DNA of 14,671 nt. It comes from Fibrobacterota bacterium. GTDB lineage: Bacteria > Fibrobacterota > Chitinivibrionia > Chitinivibrionales > Chitinispirillaceae. The notes under the pieces are model-generated. The model was given only the letters and a program-made list of their open reading frames with translations. It had not been told where the DNA came from and did not search any database. Of this stretch, positions 6,388 to 14,498 are shown piece after piece. The first letter of the stretch is position 1, and the number at the start of each line of letters is the position of its first letter. The translations under genes were made by a program, and so were the position numbers. The stretch lies in contig JAEZKC010000109.1 of assembly GCA_023436205.1 (NCBI GenBank), positions 1 to 14,671 on the forward strand. Reading direction: 5' to 3'.

Positions 6388-7176
6388 ATGTCCTTGGGGC
6401 ATTCACCCATTGAGTCAAGGTGGAGAGATGAGCATTCAGATGCTGTAATAAGAATGATCGAGTCTCTTCCTATCAAGCAGTCGTACACGCATGAGGATAT
6501 TGCCGGCCTCCTGGATTCAGATTTCAAAACCGCTGTAACTGCAATCCGCTTAGTACTTGACATGTCCAAGGATGAATTCCAGGTTGTCTGTCCGGATATG
6601 GGAATCAAGCGCTATCAGAGGGATAGAGATGGTTTCTTTGCAGTGCTGGACGATTTCAATTTGCTCCAGAAGCTGGAAGCTGAAGTCAACCGGCCGCTTC
6701 ACTGGTACGATGCAGTTGTCGAGCGTCTGAAAGCGGGGCGGGGCAGCGCCATCAAGGGTCAGGTACGGGGCCGGATGATGGAGGATTTTGTTGAGGGTGT
6801 GGTTAAAGATGTTTTTGACTCGTTTGATCTGAGGTGTCAGTTCACAAGTGCCACAGGTGCATCCGCGGAAAAAGCCGACTTCGCCATTCCCTCCAAAGAG
6901 GATCCGCGCATACTCATTGAAGTGAAAGCCTATGGTGCAACCGGCAGCAAGCAATCCGATGTTCTGGGTGATGTGGAGAAGATTGTGAGCATGAAGCGCC
7001 ACGACACAGATCTGCTGCTTGTGACAGACGGGGTAACCTGGAAGGCCCGCAGAAACGATCTGCGCAAGCTTATTCAGCTCCAGAACCTTGGAAAGATCGC
7101 CCGTATCTACACCACCGCCATGAAAGATGAGCTTAAGGCTGATCTGCAGCAATTGAAGCAGGATCATGGGTTGTAG
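6388..7176 (+). CDS. Type II-like PD-(D/E)XK restriction endonuclease
   Basis: A 262-residue protein and probable cleaving partner of the upstream methyltransferase. The C-terminal half has the PD-(D/E)XK layout: helix Glu in GRMMEDFVE (E132), Asp in KADFAIP (D164), then hydrophobic strand RILIEVKAY with E178-V-K180. A helix with SKQSDVLGDVEKI and a strand TDLLLVTDG follow, as in this nuclease fold. The N-terminal part (about residues 30-60, YTHEDIAGLLDSDFKTAVTAI) resembles a winged or helix-turn-helix DNA-binding segment. ATG 6388 is the first usual start after the methyltransferase stop. It has only GGAAG directly before it, so expression may depend on translational coupling. A solitary nuclease role in another pathway cannot be excluded, but adjacency supports R-M. 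Confidence 0.82.
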   Translation: MSLGHSPIESRWRDEHSDAVIRMIESLPIKQSYTHEDIAGLLDSDFKTAVTAIRLVLDMSKDEFQVVCPDMGIKRYQRDRDGFFAVLDDFNLLQKLEAEVNRPLHWYDAVVERLKAGRGSAIKGQVRGRMMEDFVEGVVKDVFDSFDLRCQFTSATGASAEKADFAIPSKEDPRILIEVKAYGATGSKQSDVLGDVEKIVSMKRHDTDLLLVTDGVTWKARRNDLRKLIQLQNLGKIARIYTTAMKDELKADLQQLKQDHGL

Positions 7177-7250
7177 GGTTTAGCGTTCACTGCTTACCAT
7201 TTCATATTCCCACCGGTATTATCCCGTTGTCCCCCCGTCCCGTTGTCGTG

Positions 7251-7329
7251 CAGTCTCGCAGTCGTGAGCTCGTGCCGTCATCCCCCTGTCCCCTGTCGAG
7301 CAGTCCTGCCGTCGTGAGCTCGTGCCGTC
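7251..7329. repeat. 50-bp-period direct duplication
   Basis: GTCGTGAGCTCGTGCCGTC is identical at 7261-7279 and 7311-7329, preceded in both copies by CAGTC(T/C)(C/T)G-type sequence. Exact period is 50 bp. The surrounding CCCGTTGTC/CCCCTGTC blocks look like weaker copies. Confidence 0.8.
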
Positions 7330-7509
7330 GTTCCCTCCATCGTGTATTCCACTACACGAAATCTTACCCCAAACTATTTACTTATCACTGCGCATAATTA
7401 TAGATTATTACTTCAGCCCGGCGAGGATAGGAATTGCTGTCCCCTGATCTCTTGCCGCCAAAGCCTTGTCAAGTATCGGTTTACAAGCTGTTTTTGAGAT
7501 ACAATAGAC

Positions 7510-7532
7510 AACCCGGACCTGCGGGTCGGGTT
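7510..7532 (+). terminator. Strong hairpin, possible terminator
   Basis: AACCC-G-GACC-TGCG-GGTC-GGGTT: a 9-bp stem with one bulged G and a tetraloop, followed by TT and then the palindrome TTCGCGAA. It lies over 330 bases after the endonuclease stop, so it may instead be the conserved end of a mobile or repeat element. Confidence 0.4.
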
Positions 7533-7715
7533 TTCGCGAAAGTTACGAAGTGACACTCTCAACACCTCTATTCCCTGCTCTTTTTCCCGCTGGCGCGTTT
7601 TTGTTTGCGGCTGTTTCCGGTTGTTTTTACAATGGTGCTTTGATGTGGTCTGGTTTGGAATACGGCAGAAAGACATTACGTGGGGAAAAGAGAAACTTCG
7701 GGGGGTATTGAGGCA

Positions 7716-7739
7716 TTTCTTATTTTATAAGAAAATAAT
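7716..7739 (+). promoter_or_regulatory. Overlapping palindromes upstream of the three-gene operon
   Basis: TTTCTTAT-TTT-ATAAGAAA (7716-7734) is perfect, and TTATTTT-ATAAG-AAAATAA overlaps it in the next bases. They lie 35-58 bases before ATG 7774, where a promoter would be expected. A TTGAGG at 7708-7713 could serve as a -35 element, but no strong -10 is obvious. The palindromes may be a repressor site. AAGGAAG at 7755-7761 is the likely ribosome-binding site of the first gene. Confidence 0.4.
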
Positions 7740-7773
7740 CATGATAATACCATAAAGGAAGAAATAACGACTA

Positions 7774-9039
7774 ATGATCACTATTGAAAATATAAAAGAT
7801 TTTAAGTTTGAAAATGTTGATATAGATCCTTTTTGGAATAATGGGACTGAAAAAGAACAAAAAATTCATAGAATTCATGCTTACCCTGCGAAATTTCCTG
7901 CATTTATTACAACAAAAGCATTAGAGTATTGGAAAAACAGCTCTAATCACCACCCTAAAAGAATAGCTGACATCTTTTGTGGATGTGGAACAACAGCATT
8001 TGAAGCCAGACGAAACTCAATAAATTTTTGGGGGTGTGATATTAACCCTGTTGCTACTCTGATCGCAAAAACAAAAAGTAGAAAATATCAGGCAGGAAAA
8101 CTTCAAAAATATTTTGATTCCATTATCAATAATTATTCAAAAGGAAAAATCCACAATTATTTTGATTTGGCTCCAGATCGCTTGAAATATTGGTATTTTC
8201 AAAAGCAATACAATGAATTAGCTCACTTAAAAAAAATGATACTTTCTGAAGTCCCAGAAAACAGTGATTATCGGTTGTTCTTTCTTTGTGCCTTTTCAAA
8301 TATTTTAAAATCCACTTCCCGTTGGTTGACAAAATCAATCAAGCCTCAAATCGATCCGAACAAAAAACCTGCAGAAGTGATTGATGCGTTTAGAAACCAA
8401 TTTGGGATTATGTTTTTAGCTAATATTGAGATTAATGATCTGAGTAAAGCAGAATCAAACATTGTGACTGGGAGTTTCCTTGATGATACGTGGAATATTC
8501 CGGCTATTGATATGATTATTACAAGTCCACCCTATGTAACCTCATATGAATATGCCGATTTACATCAACTTTCATCCTTATGGCTTGGGTTCGTGGAACA
8601 TTACCAAGAACTGAGAAGGGGCTCAATTGGTAGTTTACATCATGATTACAATTTTAATAAAGAGTTAAAGCGACTAAATTCTACCGGTCTGAAGATTGTA
8701 AATCTATTAATAGACCAACATAAATCTAAAGCGAGGGGGGTTGCTAAATATTTTTTAGATATGCAAAATGTTGCTCAAAAAGCCTATTCGATTTTGAATG
8801 ATAATGGGAAAGCTTTATTTGTAATTGGAAATACTGAATACAAGAATGTTCGGATAGATAATGCAAAGCATCTATCAGAATCACTACTTGATGCAGGCTT
8901 TTCTTCGGTGAGTGTAACCAAGCGAAAAATCAGTAATAAGATCCTTACCCCTTACAGAGATAAACTCGGAAAGTTTACGACTAATGCGTCCGGACGCAAA
9001 GTATACAGTGAAGAGTTTATAATTATCGGGAGAAAATAA
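7774..9039 (+). CDS. SPPY-type DNA methyltransferase (N4-cytosine/N6-adenine class)
   Basis: A 421-residue SAM-dependent DNA amino-methyltransferase. After an N-terminal RIHAYPAKFPAF segment, typical of one branch of these enzymes, comes the SAM-binding motif ADIFCGCGTTAFEA (about residues 65-78) and the acidic GCDINP. Catalytic motif IV is TSPPY, residues 250-254. SPPY is most often seen in N4-cytosine enzymes but also occurs in N6-adenine ones, so the modified base is uncertain. The region between the motifs (about 105-245) is the likely target-recognition part. The C-terminus has FVIGNTEY and EEFIIIGRK strands. It is the first gene of an AT-rich operon; the GHKL gene starts two bases after its stop. 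No restriction nuclease is encoded with it, so it may mark self DNA for the two downstream proteins. Confidence 0.9.
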   Translation: MITIENIKDFKFENVDIDPFWNNGTEKEQKIHRIHAYPAKFPAFITTKALEYWKNSSNHHPKRIADIFCGCGTTAFEARRNSINFWGCDINPVATLIAKTKSRKYQAGKLQKYFDSIINNYSKGKIHNYFDLAPDRLKYWYFQKQYNELAHLKKMILSEVPENSDYRLFFLCAFSNILKSTSRWLTKSIKPQIDPNKKPAEVIDAFRNQFGIMFLANIEINDLSKAESNIVTGSFLDDTWNIPAIDMIITSPPYVTSYEYADLHQLSSLWLGFVEHYQELRRGSIGSLHHDYNFNKELKRLNSTGLKIVNLLIDQHKSKARGVAKYFLDMQNVAQKAYSILNDNGKALFVIGNTEYKNVRIDNAKHLSESLLDAGFSSVSVTKRKISNKILTPYRDKLGKFTTNASGRKVYSEEFIIIGRK

Positions 9040-9041
9040 TT

Positions 9042-11267
9042 TTGAGCCAGACAAAACAACTTCAAATCAGGCCATATGCCCGACTGCTGACAATGTTGGG
9101 TGAGCAACTGATTAAAAATGAAAGAATCGCTCTTATTGAGTTGATTAAGAACTCTTACGATGCGGATGCAGACTGGGTAAAGGTGACCTTTCAGGGATTC
9201 GGCAATAATTATAATATCGAAGAGAACTCGAAAATTATAATTGAAGACAATGGTCACGGCATGAGTCAGGATCTGATTGAAAACCACTGGCTAAACCCGG
9301 CAACCCCGGAAAAAAAGCGAAGAAAAAAAACAAAAGATATTACTGACAAAGGTAGAATCATACAAGGTGAAAAGGGTATCGGTCGCTTTGCCATCCTAAA
9401 GCTAGGACGTCGGATAGATATTATCAGTAAAACAAAAGAGGATAAGCAGGAACATCACATCTCCTATGACTTTTCGCGATACGATGATGATTTTCTTTCA
9501 GAAAACGGTGATGAAAAAGATCTATATATTGACGATCTTAGGGTGACGCTTGTGAACCGAAGCCCTGAAAGAATATTTCCCTCAAAATTGTCATTCGGTT
9601 CCCGGAAAAAAGAACGACATGACAATGGAACCATCATTGAGATAAGCGACCTTAAGGGAAGTTGGACAGAAAAAAAGGTAGAGTCTGTTTACAGAGATCT
9701 AACCAAGCTGGAATCGATATTCTTGAAAAAAGAAAATACAGATTTTGAAGTTGGTATATACCGGGATGAAGAACATCAGAATTTTCAAGAAGACTATCTT
9801 GAAAAACTAAGTTTCTTATTAAATGAACGATCGGTGATCAAGATTGAAAATGGCTATTTTGACTCCGAAAAAAATGAATATCACTTCACGATAAATGGCG
9901 TTGAAAAATTCATCAGTATACTGGACCCGTCAATCACCGGCCTGAAGGTTTTTAAGGACAGGTTTGGAAATGCAGGATCGGAATTAAATAAACGACAAAT
10001 TGAATGCGGAAGTTTCGACTTCGGATTTTATGTTTTTGACTTCAGTGCACAGGCTCCGGTCAAATATCAACTTGATAAAGAGGATAAGTTGATCATCAGA
10101 GATCATAGAATTTATCTCTACCGTGACAACATTCGCGTCTACCCTTATGGGGAACCGGATGATGATTGGCTTCGTATTGATGTATATCGAGGCACTATAA
10201 GTGCAGGGCATTTTCTCAGTAACGATCAGGTCGTTGGATTTGTGAATATCTCACAGAAAAGTAATCCAAATTTGAAAGATAAAACAAATCGTGAAGGTTT
10301 AATTGATGAAGGGAATGCCACTGAGGATTTCATAACACTACTTCAATCATTTTTGGCCTATATCCGTCAGAAACCATATGCACGCTACCGTAAAGATATT
10401 GAAAACAAAAAGGATCAGGACATTTTTATCAGTGGTCAGGTGCAAAAGGAGTTTGATGAGTTGAAGTCTGCTGTTGGGGATAATAAGGCTGCTCTAAATA
10501 TTCTATCCAAGGCCGAAAATGAATATAAAACTGAAAGACGCTACTTAACCAGAAGAGCTGAGACAACAGAAGAACTGGCTGGAGTTGGGCTATCTGTTGA
10601 AACAGCATCCCACGATATTATGGGCATTATGGGAAGAGTATTTACGAACCTTGATGGGCTTATCCGCGACCTTATGTCTAACGATAATGTCGACAAAGGG
10701 GAACTACTAAAAGAACTACAATCAATAAGAGGAGGATTGAGTTTCATCGAGGCTCAACTCAAAGATATACAACTACTTTTCAAGTCATCGAAACAGCGTC
10801 GAAAATCCATCCGAGTCAAGGAGATCGTGGAGAAAGTTGAACGTATATACCGCAGACTCTTAAAAAAAGAATCCATTCAGTTCACAATTAATTCTCTTGG
10901 CTCGCCGCTCGTTGCAAAGACCACAGATGCTGTTCTTTTACAGCTCTTCCTTAACTTGTTTGACAATGCAGTCTACTGGTTACAGCAAACTTCAAGATCA
11001 GACAAGAGGATTGAAATCCTTCTAGATGGTAATAAAGGTAGAATGATCTTTTCTGATAATGGTCCTGGCATTAACAAGGATGATGCACCCTATATTTTTG
11101 AACCTTTCTATTCAGGTAAGGGAGATGATGGACGAGGGCTGGGATTATATATAGCCAGACAGCTACTTGAGCGAAACGAATACTCAATCGAACTGGCGGA
11201 AATAAAATCAGAAAAGCCACTATCAGGAGCTAATTTTGTTATTAACCTATTTACGGAAAATAAATAA
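9042..11267 (+). CDS. Dual GHKL ATPase: Hsp90/MORC-like plus histidine-kinase-like
   Basis: A 741-residue cytosolic protein with two separate GHKL ATP-binding modules. The first (about 1-130) has N-box ELIKNSYDADAD (E33, N37, D40), G1 box DNGHGM (69-74) and G2 box GEKGIGRFA (109-117). This matches Hsp90/MutL/MORC-type ATPases and is followed by a long transducer-like region (about 130-470). The second, at the C-terminus, is kinase-type: N-box LFLNLFDNAVYW (N642), G1 DNGPGI (672-677), F-box IFEPFYSGK, G2 GRGLGLYIAR (697-706). Between them, ETASHDIMGIMGRV contains His524 in an H-box-like context, a candidate phosphoacceptor. No membrane helix or sensor domain is seen. The start is TTG 9042 with GGGAG upstream; conserved-looking sequence begins by residue 9, before the next ATG (residue 18). 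The next gene, a receiver-like protein, overlaps by one base, so phosphotransfer to it is likely (inference). Confidence 0.9.
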   Translation: MSQTKQLQIRPYARLLTMLGEQLIKNERIALIELIKNSYDADADWVKVTFQGFGNNYNIEENSKIIIEDNGHGMSQDLIENHWLNPATPEKKRRKKTKDITDKGRIIQGEKGIGRFAILKLGRRIDIISKTKEDKQEHHISYDFSRYDDDFLSENGDEKDLYIDDLRVTLVNRSPERIFPSKLSFGSRKKERHDNGTIIEISDLKGSWTEKKVESVYRDLTKLESIFLKKENTDFEVGIYRDEEHQNFQEDYLEKLSFLLNERSVIKIENGYFDSEKNEYHFTINGVEKFISILDPSITGLKVFKDRFGNAGSELNKRQIECGSFDFGFYVFDFSAQAPVKYQLDKEDKLIIRDHRIYLYRDNIRVYPYGEPDDDWLRIDVYRGTISAGHFLSNDQVVGFVNISQKSNPNLKDKTNREGLIDEGNATEDFITLLQSFLAYIRQKPYARYRKDIENKKDQDIFISGQVQKEFDELKSAVGDNKAALNILSKAENEYKTERRYLTRRAETTEELAGVGLSVETASHDIMGIMGRVFTNLDGLIRDLMSNDNVDKGELLKELQSIRGGLSFIEAQLKDIQLLFKSSKQRRKSIRVKEIVEKVERIYRRLLKKESIQFTINSLGSPLVAKTTDAVLLQLFLNLFDNAVYWLQQTSRSDKRIEILLDGNKGRMIFSDNGPGINKDDAPYIFEPFYSGKGDDGRGLGLYIARQLLERNEYSIELAEIKSEKPLSGANFVINLFTENK

Positions 11268-12520
11268 TGAACATGGAAGAATTATTCAGCGGCGTAGCTG
11301 TGGTCATTGATGATGAAGTTAATGATTCGTGTTCAAACATTAGCAAAATTATTGCTCAGATTGAATCTGCAAAAATTCCTGTATTGAAGTATACCTCATT
11401 ACCCGAAAGTGATATTGTCAGCCATTTTCAAAACCTATCATTCTTGTTATTAGACTGGAGATTAATAAAAGATAATGTGTCAAATGAAGAACTCGAAGAA
11501 GGAGTCATTATACCAGATGGGCTTTTGGAGTATGATGCGACAGAAAATTTGGCCTTTATAGAGAATTTGAATCAGAAATGTTTTTGTCCAGTGTTTCTTT
11601 TCACAAATGAAGACACTGTTTCTATCGAGACCAAATTGAAAGAAAAAGGACTGGTTGCTGACAATAGACCATCGAACCTATTTGTTCAACCCAAATCTGA
11701 TCTCCAAGACAATGGCATGCTTTTTAGCAAAGTGTCTGAGTGGCTTAAGGAAACGCCATCTATATACGTACTAAAGGAGTGGGAAAAGGAGTATCAGAAT
11801 TGTAAAACGAAATTGTTTTCCGAGCTGCATTCTATAAATCCATCATGGCCAACAATTATGTGGAAAAACTTTGAAACAGACGGAGCAAATAAATCCCTTG
11901 AGATGGGTGAACTCATTTCGCGAAATTTACATTCTCGAATGACTCCATTTGAGTTTAAAAATGATATTTTAGATAAAGAATCAAATGTACCCAGAGATGA
12001 GTTGAGGAAGGTTCTCGAAGGAGAACGATTTCTGAGGTCCGCAAGTCTTCACGGTGGTGATATTGGAACAGGAGATCTGTTTAAGGAAGAATATCAGGAG
12101 AATGGGGTAACAAAAGTTCGTTATTATCTAAATATAAGAGCACAATGTGATTTGCTACGAAGTAGTAACATAGATAATGTAGAATTGTATTGCCTAAAAG
12201 GTAGAACTGTTGACGAAGCAAACATCAATTTAGAAGGAGGGCTTTCCGTTGTTCAAGGCCAGTTTGTCGAAAAGATAAATAACTCTGTAGTTCCTTTTCT
12301 GGATGGTGGACAAATAATTGAATTTCTTTTTCGCGATATAAAACCCTTAAGATGGAAAAACTTAAAAGACAAACGAATTGGCCGTTTGCTTCCACCTTAC
12401 ATCAATAGAATTCAACAGCGTTATTCATTGTATATGCAAAGACAAGGACTGCCAAGAATTCCAGACGAAGCTATTTTTCAACAGAAAATCATGTCTAATT
12501 CGGATGCAGAAGAAAAATAA
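11267..12520 (+). CDS. Response-receiver-like protein with unknown C-terminal domain
   Basis: A 417-residue protein. Residues 8-160 follow a receiver (REC) pattern: strand VAVVIDDE with acidic pair D15-D16, strand LSFLLLDWRL with candidate phosphoacceptor D63, strand CPVFLFTNE with T113, and NLFVQPK with K143. An extended insert after D63 (about 67-95) makes it atypical. The rest (about 165-417) has no recognised fold. It includes a long helical segment, YYLNIRAQCDLLR (around 290-302), VELYCLKG, and a basic end GRLLPPYINRIQQRYSLYMQRQGLPRIP that could bind nucleic acid. No typical HTH output domain is seen. ATG 11267 overlaps the preceding stop as TAATG, indicating translational coupling to the dual-GHKL gene. 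It is likely the output component of the operon; its biochemical activity is unknown. Confidence 0.82.
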   Translation: MNMEELFSGVAVVIDDEVNDSCSNISKIIAQIESAKIPVLKYTSLPESDIVSHFQNLSFLLLDWRLIKDNVSNEELEEGVIIPDGLLEYDATENLAFIENLNQKCFCPVFLFTNEDTVSIETKLKEKGLVADNRPSNLFVQPKSDLQDNGMLFSKVSEWLKETPSIYVLKEWEKEYQNCKTKLFSELHSINPSWPTIMWKNFETDGANKSLEMGELISRNLHSRMTPFEFKNDILDKESNVPRDELRKVLEGERFLRSASLHGGDIGTGDLFKEEYQENGVTKVRYYLNIRAQCDLLRSSNIDNVELYCLKGRTVDEANINLEGGLSVVQGQFVEKINNSVVPFLDGGQIIEFLFRDIKPLRWKNLKDKRIGRLLPPYINRIQQRYSLYMQRQGLPRIPDEAIFQQKIMSNSDAEEK

Positions 12521-12813
12521 TTCGGTAGATGCAAAGTCTTTAGCGTTCAATACGTACAGGGATTTGTTGTGGTGACTCTACGAAAGTCTTCTACCTTGAT
12601 GTTTCTTATACAGTGACCTATCAAAAGTTTATTAGCAGGAGTCCATATCCGATTAGGATTAGTATCCATTCACCCATAGCCTGTTAAAGACAATGAACCA
12701 GCATCGAAGCCCAGCGAAGTGTGGTCTTGAAGACTGGGCTAATGTGTAAGCAGGTAACCAGACAACGGAACAAACCTAAAAAAGTCGATAAAAAAATTAA
12801 AGGAACCAAAACC
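12521..12813. other. Spacer before the lipoprotein gene, with hairpin
   Basis: About 290 bases with no convincing gene. AGCCCAG (12708-12714) pairs with CTGGGCT (12734-12740), with a nested GTCTT/AAGAC inside, but no T-run follows. It could be an operon-end structure or a leader hairpin. A GTG at 12721 opens the lipoprotein frame early, but the signal sequence favours the later start. Confidence 0.5.
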
Positions 12814-13992
12814 TTGAAAAAACTCCTACTCTTAACCACTCTTACCACCCTCCTGACAACAGGGTGCTATTCGCCAAATAAAACAACTCTAAAAGAAACC
12901 GGTAACAATCAGATTGTCTACAAGCCTGCATCTCAGATGCTTAATGACAGTGCGAGTGCGCTTCTTAAGGAACTAATTACAAGCAAGAATTACTCAACAA
13001 ATCCGCTCGTTCGGAGAAATATTCTCTGTGGACCTTACCTCTGGAAACAGATCAAGAACAAGGAGACCTTTGCGGGTGCAAAGGGTGCCCAGGTGCAGAT
13101 CTTTTCTGACGGTGCTCTCCTTGAGGGTAAAGTCCTCTGGGAAGAGAAGGTGGATTCACTCCTTGATTATTGCTTTTCCGGAGTGGATGAGAGTAGTCTG
13201 ACCATCAGGAAACTGAATGAGAGCGAAATCCGAGTATACTGGGCCTACATAAGCTTCGACATCGAAGAGCCGATCTTCATGGTTGAGGCAGGGGAGAAGA
13301 AGTACCTGGTCGATTTCGCGCAAGATACGCTTGGGCTGTTCTGGTTTGATGACTTCTCTACTCTCGGTGTAACCTTTTCTGAGTACAGCCATGAGCTCAT
13401 CGAACCCATTTCTGAACTGAATCTCCCGGTGGGGATCTTCGACCTCTCCCTGGAAGTGCGCAGAGATCTTCCTGACAGTGTATTTGTCCTTCTTCCGTTT
13501 GTAAGCGGAAACCTTTTCTTTACTAAAAGGCCGACAGCAAATGCTCTTGAGCTCATGGTTTTGGAAAACAGTGACATTCGGATCCCGCTTGACTCTTCAC
13601 TCTTTGACGGTAAGGTTGGCCCAGACACAAAGAACCAGTTGTTCGGCCAGCTTGGATTGAGGATTATGCCGGAGGACACGAGATTCGGCCGGTTTGGATC
13701 ATATTGCGGGCGAATTGAAAATGGAAAGATGGACGACTTTGGAGAGATGATAATGTTCTGGAACGACATTAGAAAAGAGGGGTTTCTCCTGTGCTACTTC
13801 GATAGGCCATGCAAGATTGAGGGATTCATGTCACAGCAAAATGTGGTGTTGGACATTGAGGTGCAGAAGCCCGGGTTTTACTGCATTGGGAATGAGAAAT
13901 TATCTGATGGCAAGACTCTGATGAAAGAGATGGATCCGCCATCGGAAGCTTTTTATTTCGTTGGTATAGCTAAAGAGAATCAGAAATGGTGA
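12814..13992 (+). CDS. Putative lipoprotein of unknown function
   Basis: A 392-residue protein with an N-terminal signal: LKKLLLLTTLTTLLTTGC, two lysines, a short hydrophobic core rich in Leu and Thr, then a lipobox-like TTG-Cys at about residue 18. This suggests lipidation and envelope anchoring. The mature part is mixed alpha/beta and acidic, with no recognised domain or active site. Start TTG 12814 is chosen because AAAGGA lies about nine bases upstream and it places the signal at the N-terminus. Starting at GTG 12721 would put 31 mostly basic residues in front of it. Base composition is more balanced than in the operon upstream, and the gene is separated from it by about 290 bases, so it is probably not part of that system. 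Confidence 0.75.
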   Translation: MKKLLLLTTLTTLLTTGCYSPNKTTLKETGNNQIVYKPASQMLNDSASALLKELITSKNYSTNPLVRRNILCGPYLWKQIKNKETFAGAKGAQVQIFSDGALLEGKVLWEEKVDSLLDYCFSGVDESSLTIRKLNESEIRVYWAYISFDIEEPIFMVEAGEKKYLVDFAQDTLGLFWFDDFSTLGVTFSEYSHELIEPISELNLPVGIFDLSLEVRRDLPDSVFVLLPFVSGNLFFTKRPTANALELMVLENSDIRIPLDSSLFDGKVGPDTKNQLFGQLGLRIMPEDTRFGRFGSYCGRIENGKMDDFGEMIMFWNDIRKEGFLLCYFDRPCKIEGFMSQQNVVLDIEVQKPGFYCIGNEKLSDGKTLMKEMDPPSEAFYFVGIAKENQKW

Positions 13993-14112
13993 GGCACCTG
14001 ACAGGTAGGATAGCTGCTCATCGCACAATGCAACGCAGGGTGTTAACTTCGTAAATATAAGGATATTTCGCCAGTGTGTGGTATTCGGCAGGAAAACAAT
14101 ATTGTGCTAAAG

Positions 14113-14442
14113 TTAAACACTTTTTGCTAGTTCTTTGGAAGATATGTAAATAAATATAAATGCAATTGTAAATAGAAGATACATGATTTCTTTCCCAATT
14201 ATATGCCAAATTGCTAATAAAGGCAATGTGATCGCTGAGATGTGAGCTATATGTACACAGATCGTTTTGTGTATTGGAATGGTTTTTGACAAATACATGA
14301 ATTCTAACCATACCCCCAAAACTCCTAAGGACAGAACAATCAACCTTGAAATAGCGATAAGATCATACGGAAAAAACCATTCTATAACCATTAATAACAG
14401 AAAGATGACCAAGAAAACATAGGAAAATGTGCGAGATTTCAT
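14113..14442 (-). CDS. Small hypothetical four-helix membrane protein
   Basis: Encodes 109 residues, very hydrophobic, with about four transmembrane helices (roughly 7-22, 29-50, 62-80 and 84-102) and short loops carrying Lys/Arg/His. The C-terminus is SSKELAKSV. It starts at ATG 14442, with AAAGGGAA some distance upstream as a weak ribosome-binding site. It faces the lipoprotein gene (convergent) and diverges from whatever follows the window. No family is recognised. A 97-codon minus-strand frame overlapping it (14018-14311) is a shadow. Confidence 0.6.
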   Translation of the reverse strand: MKSRTFSYVFLVIFLLLMVIEWFFPYDLIAISRLIVLSLGVLGVWLEFMYLSKTIPIHKTICVHIAHISAITLPLLAIWHIIGKEIMYLLFTIAFIFIYISSKELAKSV

Positions 14443-14498
14443 TTGCTATTTGTAATTCCCTTTGTTTATCTGATAAGAAAACAGGAGTGGTTTTAGTA

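Larger units (their letters stand above)
7177..7773. other. Spacer between the two defence modules
   Basis: About 600 bases with no convincing gene. The left part is C/G-rich with a duplicated block (7251-7279 and 7301-7329). The middle has a strong hairpin at 7510-7532. The right part becomes AT-rich and holds palindromes just before the next operon. A minus-strand frame of 87 codons (7413-7676) is very rich in Arg, Gln and Lys, crosses the hairpin, and is judged spurious. Confidence 0.6.

Noticed and set aside
7413..7676. 87-codon minus-strand frame as a small basic protein
   Set aside because: It runs through a strong hairpin and has a low-complexity Arg/Gln/Lys composition without protein-like hydrophobic patterning.
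12721..12813. Upstream GTG start adding 31 residues to the lipoprotein
   Set aside because: It would bury the signal sequence behind a long basic extension, and the later TTG has a well-placed AAAGGA.
14023..14107. GCACAAT/ATTGTGC inverted repeat between convergent genes as a bidirectional terminator
   Set aside because: The arms are about 70 bases apart with no T-run at either end, which is too weak to call.
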